A DNA stretch of 7,187 bases, taken from Bordetella parapertussis. Lineage in GTDB: Bacteria > Pseudomonadota > Gammaproteobacteria > Burkholderiales > Burkholderiaceae_B. A program made the translations under genes and the position numbers. The DNA is taken from the NCBI GenBank assembly GCA_943331855.1, contig CALQNE010000182.1, positions 1-7,187 on the forward strand. Reading direction: 5' to 3'. The notes below the pieces were generated by a model, which saw only the letters and a list, made by a program, of their open reading frames with translations, ran no database searches and had not been told where the DNA came from. Below are positions 1 to 5,603 of this stretch, in pieces. How positions within the stretch are numbered: position 1 is the first letter of the stretch; the number at the start of each line of letters is the position of its first letter.

Positions 1-656
1 AAGTAACGTGCTGCTTGAAAATCCATCATTGCAATTTGTGCATGCAGCAGCGATGCATGAACCCACTGCCCTTTGCCTGAACGTTCGCGCTCAAGAAGAG
101 CGGTCAAAATGCCAATGCCGGCATACAAGCCTGCGCTCATGTCAGCGACAGCCAGGCCTGCACGCACCGGGCCCTGACCAGGGATGCCGGTCACAGACAT
201 CAAGCCACCCATGCCTTGCATGATCTGGTCAAAACCAGGGCGCGAGGCGTAGGGGCCTTCTTGGCCATAGCCAGAGATGCTGGCCAAAATGATGCGTGGG
301 TTAACTTTGGCGAGCGATTCATAGTCAACGCCCAATTTGTTTTTAATATCAGGACGCCAGTTTTCAACCACCACGTCGGCGGTTTTCACCAGACGCATCA
401 TGATGTCGAGCGCGCCAGGCTTTTTCAGATTTAAGGTCATTGCCCGCTTGTTGCGGTTTAAGTTCTGAAAGTCGCCACCCTCGCGATTTGCAGCAAACAT
501 GCCTTCGTTTGGATCCACGCCTTTAGGGGGTTCGATACGAATGACATCTGCGCCGAAGTCGGCAAGCAAGCGCACACAGTTTGGGCCCGCACGTACGCGG
601 GACATATCGAGAACTTTAAGGTTTGAAAGTGCTGAAGAAGCCTGAATTTTTGACAT
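1..656 (-). CDS. CaiB/BaiF family CoA-transferase, N-terminal part (cut by window edge)
   Basis: Translating the minus strand from ATG at 656 gives 218 uninterrupted residues to the window edge; the family is usually about 400 residues, so the C-terminal half is missing. It is a class III CoA-transferase, a family that moves CoA between carboxylic acids in the cytoplasm. Seen: the N-terminal fold motif LKVLDMSRVRAGP (residues 13-25), LADFGADVIRIEPP (31-44), ENW-RPD (98-103), SGYGQEGPYASRPGFD (128-143) and RAGLAVADMSAGLYA (165-179). Asp172 aligns with the catalytic aspartate that forms the aspartyl-CoA intermediate in formyl-CoA transferase (Asp169). No other in-frame ATG, GTG or TTG lies between 656 and the upstream stop near 741, which fixes the start, although no good Shine-Dalgarno is visible. 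It is divergent from the crotonase gene at 821. The acid substrate cannot be told: formyl-, succinyl- and racemase-type members look alike here. Confidence 0.93.
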   Translation of the reverse strand, partial: MSKIQASSALSNLKVLDMSRVRAGPNCVRLLADFGADVIRIEPPKGVDPNEGMFAANREGGDFQNLNRNKRAMTLNLKKPGALDIMMRLVKTADVVVENWRPDIKNKLGVDYESLAKVNPRIILASISGYGQEGPYASRPGFDQIMQGMGGLMSVTGIPGQGPVRAGLAVADMSAGLYAGIGILTALLERERSGKGQWVHASLLHAQIAMMDFQAARY

Positions 657-691
657 GATTTTCGATTTAGATTGAATGGCGAAGTTGGCCG

Positions 692-707
692 GACAGATTT
701 TTCTGTC
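692..707. repeat. Perfect palindrome GACAGA-N4-TCTGTC in the divergent intergenic region
   Basis: The two 6-base arms (692-697 and 702-707) are exact inverted complements separated by TTTT. The element lies 36 bases upstream of the CoA-transferase start and, if the promoter at 740-768 is right, inside that gene's 5' leader. It also overlaps an isolated perfect TTGACA on the minus strand (704-709) that has no convincing -10 partner. It could be an operator for a dimeric regulator or a small RNA hairpin. No regulator gene is present in the window, so this is inference. Confidence 0.35.
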
Positions 708-739
708 AATTCGAGTGTACTGCCCGACTTTCGAGGTCT

Positions 740-768
740 TTTATAAGTTGCTTTAGGTGTTTTTGCAA
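740..768 (-). promoter_or_regulatory. Candidate sigma-70 promoter for the CoA-transferase gene
   Basis: On the minus strand TTGCAA (763-768) is followed after exactly 17 bases by TATAAA (740-745). This matches the sigma-70 consensus at 4/6 and 5/6 with optimal spacing. The predicted start of transcription is near 733, giving a leader of about 77 bases that contains the palindrome at 692-707. It overlaps the candidate promoter of the divergent crotonase gene. Confidence 0.5.
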
Positions 769-776
769 GTGATACT
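748..776 (+). promoter_or_regulatory. Candidate sigma-70 promoter for the crotonase gene
   Basis: TTGCTT (748-753) and GATACT (771-776) are separated by 17 bases. The match is only 3/6 and 4/6, so this is weaker than its minus-strand counterpart. TAGACT at 779-784 is an alternative -10 but has no good -35. Placement 45 bases upstream of the GTG start is reasonable. Confidence 0.3.
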
Positions 777-820
777 GCTAGACTAGTGGCGATTAACAAT
801 GTCCAAAAAGGGGAAATTAC

Positions 821-1636
821 GTGGCAGAGCCAAGCATTGAGAAAAAAACCATCGTCGGCAGCATCATTGCTGAGAAAAAAGGGGCGATTGGAACCATCCT
901 GATCTCGAACCCAAATAAGATGAATGCCATGTCGGTGCAGATGTGGATGGACCTGCCCAAGGCGATTCGAGCCTTCGATGCGGATCCTGAGGTACGGGTC
1001 ATCGTGATCGTGGGTCAAGGCGAAAAGGCCTTTGTCTCGGGCGCTGATATTTCTCAGTTTGATACGTTGCGCAGCTCGCCAGAAACACAGTTGGCTTACG
1101 AAGATGCCGTTTCTGACTCGATGAGTGCACCGGTTGAGTGTTCAAAACCGGTGATCGCCCAAATTCGCGGGTTCTGTTTCGGTGGTGGTTTAGGCTTGGC
1201 TGCAGCTTGCGACATTCGAATTTGTACAGAAGATGCAACCTTCAGAATGCCGGCAGCTCGCCTGGGCTTGGGCTATGGCCACAAGGGCATTAACCGTTTT
1301 ACCAACATTATTGGCTTAGCCAACGCGACCGATATTTTTGTGACGGCCCGTCGTTTTGATGCGAACGATGCGTTGCGCATGGGCTTTGTCTCACGCGTGT
1401 GTAAAGGTAACGAGATTGATGCGGTGATCGCTGAATATACAAAGCTCATTGCCGAAAATGCGCCCTTGACCGTGGCAGCCAGTAAGTTCAATATCCGTCA
1501 GGTTTGCGCTCAGCCAGCCGAGCAAGACCTTGACCGTGCAGTTGAGATGGTCAAAAAATGTTTTGCGAGCGACGATTTCAAAGAAGGCCGTGCGGCGTTC
1601 TTAGAAAAACGCCCCGCGCAATTCAAGGGAAAATAA
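821..1636 (+). CDS. Enoyl-CoA hydratase/isomerase (crotonase) family protein, atypical active site
   Basis: A 271-residue protein, a normal length for a single-domain crotonase. The GTG start at 821 is supported by AGGGG at 809-813, seven bases upstream. Crotonases bind acyl-CoA and stabilise an enolate in an oxyanion hole. Seen: the first oxyanion-hole segment AFVSGADISQF (70-80) and the second, IRGFCFGGGLGLAAACDIRI (115-134). In classical hydratases two glutamates act in catalysis (rat Glu144 and Glu164). Here the first aligns with Gly125 (GGGLG) and the second with Ala145 (MPAARLGLG), so both are absent. The CoA-binding fold is therefore clear but hydratase activity is doubtful; another crotonase reaction, such as isomerisation or hydrolysis, is possible. 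The C-terminal helices (about 204-271) are complete. It is divergent from the CoA-transferase, suggesting a shared CoA-thioester pathway, and is followed by a bidirectional terminator. Confidence 0.92.
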   Translation: MAEPSIEKKTIVGSIIAEKKGAIGTILISNPNKMNAMSVQMWMDLPKAIRAFDADPEVRVIVIVGQGEKAFVSGADISQFDTLRSSPETQLAYEDAVSDSMSAPVECSKPVIAQIRGFCFGGGLGLAAACDIRICTEDATFRMPAARLGLGYGHKGINRFTNIIGLANATDIFVTARRFDANDALRMGFVSRVCKGNEIDAVIAEYTKLIAENAPLTVAASKFNIRQVCAQPAEQDLDRAVEMVKKCFASDDFKEGRAAFLEKRPAQFKGK

Positions 1637-1671
1637 GCCTTCGGTTTTTTAGTAGTTCGCGCGTCAAAATA

Positions 1672-1712
1672 AAAAAGCCAGTGAATGAGAGTGCTTCATT
1701 CGCTGGCTTTTT
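1672..1712. terminator. Bidirectional rho-independent terminator
   Basis: Two 17-base arms (1672-1688 and 1696-1712) pair along their whole length with a single T-G wobble around a 7-base loop. The core GCCAG/CTGGC is flanked by A5 on the left and T5 on the right, so each strand ends in a U tract after the stem. It sits 35 bases after the crotonase stop and 18 bases beyond the cupin stop, where these two convergent genes both need termination. Confidence 0.9.
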
Positions 1713-1730
1713 CTATGAAACGGTATCTTG

Positions 1731-2513
1731 TTAGTCGCGCCTTGGAAACTGCATCACCAAAATCGAGGTGCCCTGGGCGCCCGCGGTGACCTGAGGCGCG
1801 TCATCGTCGGGGGCTACAAAAAGCAGGTCGCGTTCTTTGGCGGAATTTGAATTCAGCTGGCATTCGCCGCGCAGCACCATCCAGTATTGCCCTCGACCCT
1901 CGGTGGGGGCGGGACCTTTGATCTGCGCGCCTGCTGCGGCTTGATACAGGGTCGCGCCCAAGCCATCGGCTTCAAATGGCACCACGTTTTGTTCAAGTAC
2001 GCCAACCACGGCTTTGGGCCCCTCTGGGTCGCCCAGAAGTGGTGGAACCAAGCCCAGACCGTGACGATAATCTTTGGTGCGGCCCTTGAGCCCTTCTTTA
2101 TAGTCGGGCATCCAGCGCGCGCCCGGATCCCAACCATTACGCAGGGTGTAGTACTCGATACCGGTGCTGTGTGCGTGGATGGGGGCATAGGGTGTAAAAC
2201 CCATAGCGTAGTGGACGGTGAGGCCTTCGATGGGTTTGATCCCAAATTTACCCTCACCAGAAATAAAGACCTGAAACTGATCCGCCTGATGATAATGACC
2301 CGGAATCGACATATCAGCCGCTTGTTCGACCAAAAAGGCTATTGGTTCAAGAGGCGGCGGGAATGCCTCGGGCGCTCGTGCCGGCAGGCCAGTTGCCTTG
2401 CGCTCGACTGAGTTGATCCCGATACAGGACGACACGTGGGTGATCGTGCCGTTGGGCAGTTTGTTGTAGTGGCGATGCGCAAGGGCGTGTTCGCGCGTAG
2501 CAAAGGATGGCAT
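1731..2513 (-). CDS. Cupin-like protein of unknown function
   Basis: A 260-residue protein with no signal peptide or membrane segment, presumably cytoplasmic. The segment from 70 to 91 contains PGHYHQADQ and then ISGEGKFG, which resembles cupin motif 1 (H-x-H-x3-E ... G). The His pair is His73 and His75, but the metal-ligand Glu position is Gln79. A second histidine pair occurs at His113 and His115 (YAPIHAHSTGIEYY). The C-terminal part (about 186-256, with YWMVLRGECQL and DLLFVAPDDDAPQV) has the beta-strand-rich look of a second cupin barrel, so a bicupin is likely. Start: ATG at 2513 with AGGGA on the coding strand nine bases upstream (2523-2527). It converges on the crotonase gene across a terminator and diverges from a Bug-family binding protein. 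I do not recognise the specific family; dioxygenase, isomerase or ligand-binding roles are all open. Confidence 0.82.
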   Translation of the reverse strand: MPSFATREHALAHRHYNKLPNGTITHVSSCIGINSVERKATGLPARAPEAFPPPLEPIAFLVEQAADMSIPGHYHQADQFQVFISGEGKFGIKPIEGLTVHYAMGFTPYAPIHAHSTGIEYYTLRNGWDPGARWMPDYKEGLKGRTKDYRHGLGLVPPLLGDPEGPKAVVGVLEQNVVPFEADGLGATLYQAAAGAQIKGPAPTEGRGQYWMVLRGECQLNSNSAKERDLLFVAPDDDAPQVTAGAQGTSILVMQFPRRD

Positions 2514-2559
2514 GTCGGACGATCCCTAAAAATACAGGTTATTTATTTTGGTGTGTTCA

Positions 2560-2589
2560 ATCTTACCCGCCCAGAGCGCCTACTGTCGA
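2560..2589 (-). promoter_or_regulatory. Candidate sigma-70 promoter for the cupin gene
   Basis: On the minus strand TCGACA (2584-2589, 5/6 to consensus) is followed after 18 bases by TAAGAT (2560-2565, 4/6). This predicts transcription from about 2553 and a 40-base leader with the AGGGA ribosome site near its end. No equally good promoter was found on the plus strand for the divergent Bug gene; TTTACA at 2603 and TAGACT at 2630 are too far apart. Confidence 0.35.
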
Positions 2590-2672
2590 CTGGAGTCTTG
2601 TTTTTACAGCGAAAAGGGCAGTTTCGCGCTAGACTTTGCTTAGAACCAGAGGGTGAACCCACGGAGACATCA

Positions 2673-3659
2673 ATGATGAAGCGGACCCGATTGCTTGCTT
2701 TACTAAGTGCTTGCCTGTTCAACGCCCTGCTGTCTGCTGCAACGTATGCGCAGGGCGCTTACCCTGATCGACCTATTTCAATTTGGATCGGGTTCCCCCC
2801 AGGCACCTCGACCGATTCGGTGGGCCGCATTTTGTCAGACAAGATGAGCAAAGATCTTGGGCAACCGATCATCATCAAAAACAAACCTGGGGTGGGTGGG
2901 ACTTTGGCGCCAGCTGAAGTGGCCAAGTCACAACCGGATGGGTATACCTTGTTGCTTAGTGCGACCGCGCCGATGGGCACGGCTGCGCATCTCATGAAAA
3001 ATCTACCCTATTCACCCTTGACCGATTTTGCGCCGATTGGTCAGACTTCGTGGTTGCCATTCTTGCTCGTCAGCAATAAAACCAAAGGCCTCGATACATT
3101 CGAAAAATTTATTGCCTACGCCAAAGTAAATCCTGATGTGTTGACCTACGCGACCATCGGTAACGGCACGACGAGTCACCTGGTCATGCTGATGTTGTTG
3201 ACCAAGGCCGGCGTCAAGATGGTGCACGTGCCTTATCAAGGCAGTACGCAATCTCAGGCCGATGTGATTGGTGGTAGCGTCGATGCCACCTTCGATACGA
3301 TGGTGACTGTTTATCCGCATGTGGTTTCGGGTCGATTAAACGCCTTGGCTGTGAGCACAGCGGGGCGCACGGCGATGGATCCATCAGTGCCAACAATCGA
3401 AGAAAAAGGAATTTCAAATTTTCATCTAGGCGCTTGGATTGGTATGTTCGCAGTTAAGGACACCCCCAAACCCATCATTGATAAGCTTCATGCTTCGTTG
3501 AACCGGGCCTTGAATGATCCAGATACCCAACGCAAGCTTGTGGCCTTGGGCACGGATGTCGTCAAGAGTGACTCGCCCGCTGACTTTAAGCAGTTTGTTG
3601 CGCAAAATTATAAACTTTGGGGTGAGTTGGTCGACATCGCAGGAATCGAGCGCAAGTAG
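2673..3659 (+). CDS. Bug/TctC-family periplasmic solute-binding protein
   Basis: A 328-residue protein, the usual size for the Bug (Bordetella uptake gene) family, whose members bind small carboxylates or related solutes in the periplasm. I chose ATG 2673 because GGAG at 2663-2666 lies six bases upstream and a signal peptide follows: basic MMKRTR, a hydrophobic core, and a likely cleavage after Ala26 (ATYA/QG). The open frame extends further upstream but that part overlaps the cupin gene. Family motifs: AYPDRPI (29-35), the ligand-loop equivalent GFPPGTSTD (40-48), NKPGVGGTLAPAEVAKSQPDGYTLL (70-94, key elements PG-GGT and PDGYTL), NGTTSHL (164-170), VPYQGS (187-192) and VPTIEEKG (239-246). 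No TctA/TctB membrane partner lies nearby, so it is an orphan, as many Bug proteins are. It may work with a transporter encoded elsewhere or as a sensor subunit. The ligand is not predictable. Confidence 0.93.
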   Translation: MMKRTRLLALLSACLFNALLSAATYAQGAYPDRPISIWIGFPPGTSTDSVGRILSDKMSKDLGQPIIIKNKPGVGGTLAPAEVAKSQPDGYTLLLSATAPMGTAAHLMKNLPYSPLTDFAPIGQTSWLPFLLVSNKTKGLDTFEKFIAYAKVNPDVLTYATIGNGTTSHLVMLMLLTKAGVKMVHVPYQGSTQSQADVIGGSVDATFDTMVTVYPHVVSGRLNALAVSTAGRTAMDPSVPTIEEKGISNFHLGAWIGMFAVKDTPKPIIDKLHASLNRALNDPDTQRKLVALGTDVVKSDSPADFKQFVAQNYKLWGELVDIAGIERK

Positions 3660-3680
3660 GCTTGTAGAAAAATGCAGTGT

Positions 3681-3709
3681 TTGATGCGCTAACTTTGTTG
3701 GTGTTTAGA
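3681..3709 (+). promoter_or_regulatory. Weak candidate promoter before the SYLF gene
   Basis: TTGATG (3681-3686, 4/6) and TTTAGA (3704-3709, 3/6) are separated by 17 bases in the 87-base gap after the Bug gene. No terminator hairpin was seen in this gap, so read-through from the Bug gene is also possible. Confidence 0.25.
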
Positions 3710-3743
3710 GGTTTAACGCAGTTCAATTCATTATTTAGAGGTT
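3704..3743 (+). repeat. Direct repeat TTTAGAGGTT, two copies 30 bp apart
   Basis: Exact 10-base copies lie at 3704-3713 and 3734-3743, with starts 30 bp apart (about three helical turns). The second copy carries the ribosome binding site AGAGG (3737-3741), five bases before the ATG of the SYLF gene. It may be a chance repeat or a local duplication of the translation-initiation region. Confidence 0.5.
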
Positions 3744-3746
3744 GAC

Positions 3747-4301
3747 ATGTTGTTCTCGTCTGTGCAGCGTTTGGTTGGTTTGGTGTTGATGGTATCTGTG
3801 CTTGGTTTTTTGAACTTAGCCCAAGCTGAGAGCCGCGCTGCACTTGAGCAGAGTTCTCAGGCGGCTTTACATTCTTTAATTGCGCAAGATGCCGTTGCAC
3901 GCGAACTGAGTCAGCGCGCAACTGTGGTGTTGGTGTTTCCAGATGTTAAAAAAGCAGGCTTAATTGTTGGTGGACAGTTTGGCGAAGGCGTTTTATGGCG
4001 TGCGGGTAAAGCAGTGGGCTACTACAACACGGGCGGCGCTTCGTATGGCTTTCAGGCCGGTGTGCAAGAGTATGGCTATGCGATGTTCTTCATGAAAGAA
4101 AGCGCCCTCAAGGCACTAGATGTCGCACAAGGTTTTGAGGTCGGTGTGGGCCCGAGTATCGTGCTGATCGATCAGGGGAAAGGCTTCTCGCACACCACTA
4201 CTACCATGCAAGACGATGTTTATGCTTTTGTGTTTAATCAAAAAGGCTTGATGGCTGGCGTTGGCATTCAAGGCAATAAAATCACAAAAATTAATAAGTG
4301 A
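3747..4301 (+). CDS. Exported SYLF/Ysc84-domain protein (putative lipid-binding)
   Basis: A 184-residue protein starting at ATG 3747 with AGAGG five bases upstream. A signal peptide is clear: a short basic start, a hydrophobic stretch (9-24) and a cleavage motif AQA/E after Ala27. There is no lipobox cysteine, so it should be soluble periplasmic or secreted rather than a lipoprotein. The mature part is a SYLF (YSC84) domain: VLVFPDVKKAGLIVGGQFG (61-79), GEGVLWRAG (79-87), GGASYGFQAGVQEYGYAMFF (96-115), then GFEVGVGPSIVL (129-140) and the end VYAFVFNQKGLMAGVGIQG (158-176). SYLF domains bind phosphoinositides in eukaryotes; bacterial members are small exported proteins with poorly defined roles. 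It lies 39 bp upstream of the sulfatase maturase on the same strand and is probably cotranscribed, but no functional link is known to me. Confidence 0.9.
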   Translation: MLFSSVQRLVGLVLMVSVLGFLNLAQAESRAALEQSSQAALHSLIAQDAVARELSQRATVVLVFPDVKKAGLIVGGQFGEGVLWRAGKAVGYYNTGGASYGFQAGVQEYGYAMFFMKESALKALDVAQGFEVGVGPSIVLIDQGKGFSHTTTTMQDDVYAFVFNQKGLMAGVGIQGNKITKINK

Positions 4302-4340
4302 TTGTGTGTATAGGATGCCTAGGCAAAATACTGGCTCAGC

Positions 4341-5591
4341 GTGACTCAACCCACACTTAAACTTCCACCTTTGCCTGCGGGCAGGCATTATCGTTTTCAT
4401 ACGATGACCAAGCCCTCTGGGGCTGAATGCAATATTGATTGTGAATATTGCTTTTACCTGCATAAGACTGAACTGCTCGAACAACCCAAGCATGCGCGCA
4501 TGGATGCGGCGACGCTTGAGCAATATGTGCGGCAATACATCGAAAGCCAAACCGGCGAACAAGTCGTTTTTTCTTGGCAAGGTGGTGAGCCCACTTTGTT
4601 AGGCTTGCCGTTTTATCAGCAAGTAGTGGCCCTGCAAAACAAGTATGCAAAGCCTAATCAAAAAATAGAAAATGATTTGCAAACCAACGGTATCGCGCTT
4701 GACGCTGACTGGGTGCGGTTTTTAAAAATGAATAATTTTCATGTGGGCTTGTCAATCGACGGCCCACGTGAGTTGCATGATATCTATCGCAAAACAAACA
4801 ATGGAAAGCCGACGTTTGACTATGTGATGAGCGCGGCAAAACGCCTGGTGGATGCTAATGTATCGTTTGCTGCGTTGTGCGTGGTGAACCGCCGCAATGC
4901 ATTACATCCTAAAGAGGTTTACCGTTTTTTGGCCGACGAGGTTGGTACCTGGCGTGTGCAATTTAATCCCGCAGTTGAGCCGCGTGCGTTTAAGCAAGCG
5001 GCGCCTGCAAAAATGGATTTTTCTACTGCACCTCTGCAAGATAGTGCTCGCGCAAAGCCGGGTCACCCGTTATCAATTGTGACCGACTGGTCCGTTGATC
5101 CAGACGACTATGGCCGTTTTTTGTCGGGCGTGTGGGATGAATGGCTAGTAACTGATTTTGGTCGCATCCATGTCAATCTCTTTGAAACTGCAGTGGCCCA
5201 AGCCGCAGGGATGCCCGCGCAAACCTGTACGCAGGCGGAGTTCTGTGGCAAAGGCTTGGCCCTTGAACATGACGGCACGGTGTATTCATGCGATCACTTC
5301 GTATATCCAGAATATAAACTTGGCACAATCAAACAAACACACTTGGGCGATTTGGCGTTTTCAGCCACGCAAGAAAAATTTGGGATGGATAAGCGCGATA
5401 CCTTGCCTAAGCAGTGTCGCGAGTGTGATTATTTAAAACTGTGCTGGGGTGAGTGCCCCAAAAATCGCCTGATCAAAACACGTGAGGGCGAAGCGGGATT
5501 GAATTATTTGTGCTCAGGCTTGTATCGCTTTTATGAACACATTGGCCCAGATGTCGTGCGTATTTTGCGACAGCTGGGCCATTTGCGCTAA
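4341..5591 (+). CDS. Anaerobic-type sulfatase-maturating enzyme (anSME), radical SAM/SPASM
   Basis: A 416-residue cytoplasmic Fe-S enzyme of the AtsB/anSME family, which oxidises a Cys or Ser in nascent sulfatases to C-alpha-formylglycine using S-adenosylmethionine. Radical SAM cluster motif C-x3-C-x2-C is Cys30, Cys34 and Cys37, followed by Phe38-Tyr39. The SAM-binding region has WQGGEPTLLG (79-88), then DLQTNG (112-117) and LSIDGP (137-142). The SPASM region has all eight cysteines with the family spacing: Cys296, 302, 317, 359, 362, 368, 372 and 391. Asp318 follows Cys317 and aligns with the proposed catalytic Asp277 of the Clostridium perfringens enzyme. The GTG start at 4341 is the only candidate upstream of the conserved FHTMTKPSG segment (a TAG lies at 4320); a clear Shine-Dalgarno is lacking, so translation may be coupled or weak. 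It follows the SYLF gene by 39 bp and converges with the sulfatase gene, its probable substrate. Confidence 0.95.
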   Translation: MTQPTLKLPPLPAGRHYRFHTMTKPSGAECNIDCEYCFYLHKTELLEQPKHARMDAATLEQYVRQYIESQTGEQVVFSWQGGEPTLLGLPFYQQVVALQNKYAKPNQKIENDLQTNGIALDADWVRFLKMNNFHVGLSIDGPRELHDIYRKTNNGKPTFDYVMSAAKRLVDANVSFAALCVVNRRNALHPKEVYRFLADEVGTWRVQFNPAVEPRAFKQAAPAKMDFSTAPLQDSARAKPGHPLSIVTDWSVDPDDYGRFLSGVWDEWLVTDFGRIHVNLFETAVAQAAGMPAQTCTQAEFCGKGLALEHDGTVYSCDHFVYPEYKLGTIKQTHLGDLAFSATQEKFGMDKRDTLPKQCRECDYLKLCWGECPKNRLIKTREGEAGLNYLCSGLYRFYEHIGPDVVRILRQLGHLR

Positions 5592-5603
5592 GGCCAACGC
5601 AGT

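Noticed and set aside
704..709. Perfect TTGACA on the minus strand as the -35 of the CoA-transferase promoter.
   Set aside because: At 16-18 base spacing there is no acceptable -10 (AACTTC region). TTGCAA-17-TATAAA further upstream is a better pair.
458..1018. A 186-codon minus-strand open frame spanning the CoA-transferase start, the intergenic region and the crotonase 5' end.
   Set aside because: It overlaps two well-supported genes in other frames, has no recognisable domain, and its composition is that of a shadow frame.
1887..2411. A 174-codon plus-strand open frame antisense to the cupin gene.
   Set aside because: The cupin reading frame on the minus strand has cupin-like motifs and a ribosome site; this frame has neither.
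2531..2560. TTGAAC-18-TGTATT on the minus strand as a cupin gene promoter.
   Set aside because: It would start transcription at or inside the ribosome binding site at 2523-2527; the candidate at 2560-2589 leaves a workable leader.
2630..2635. GCTAGACT-like -10 motif before the Bug gene, similar to one at 777-784 before the crotonase gene.
   Set aside because: Neither copy has a -35 at proper spacing, and two 8-base matches in 7 kb are weak evidence for a shared element.
2436..2672. N-terminal extension of the Bug protein open frame by 79 codons.
   Set aside because: The extension overlaps the cupin coding region and would bury the signal peptide; ATG 2673 has a GGAG ribosome site and starts a normal signal sequence.
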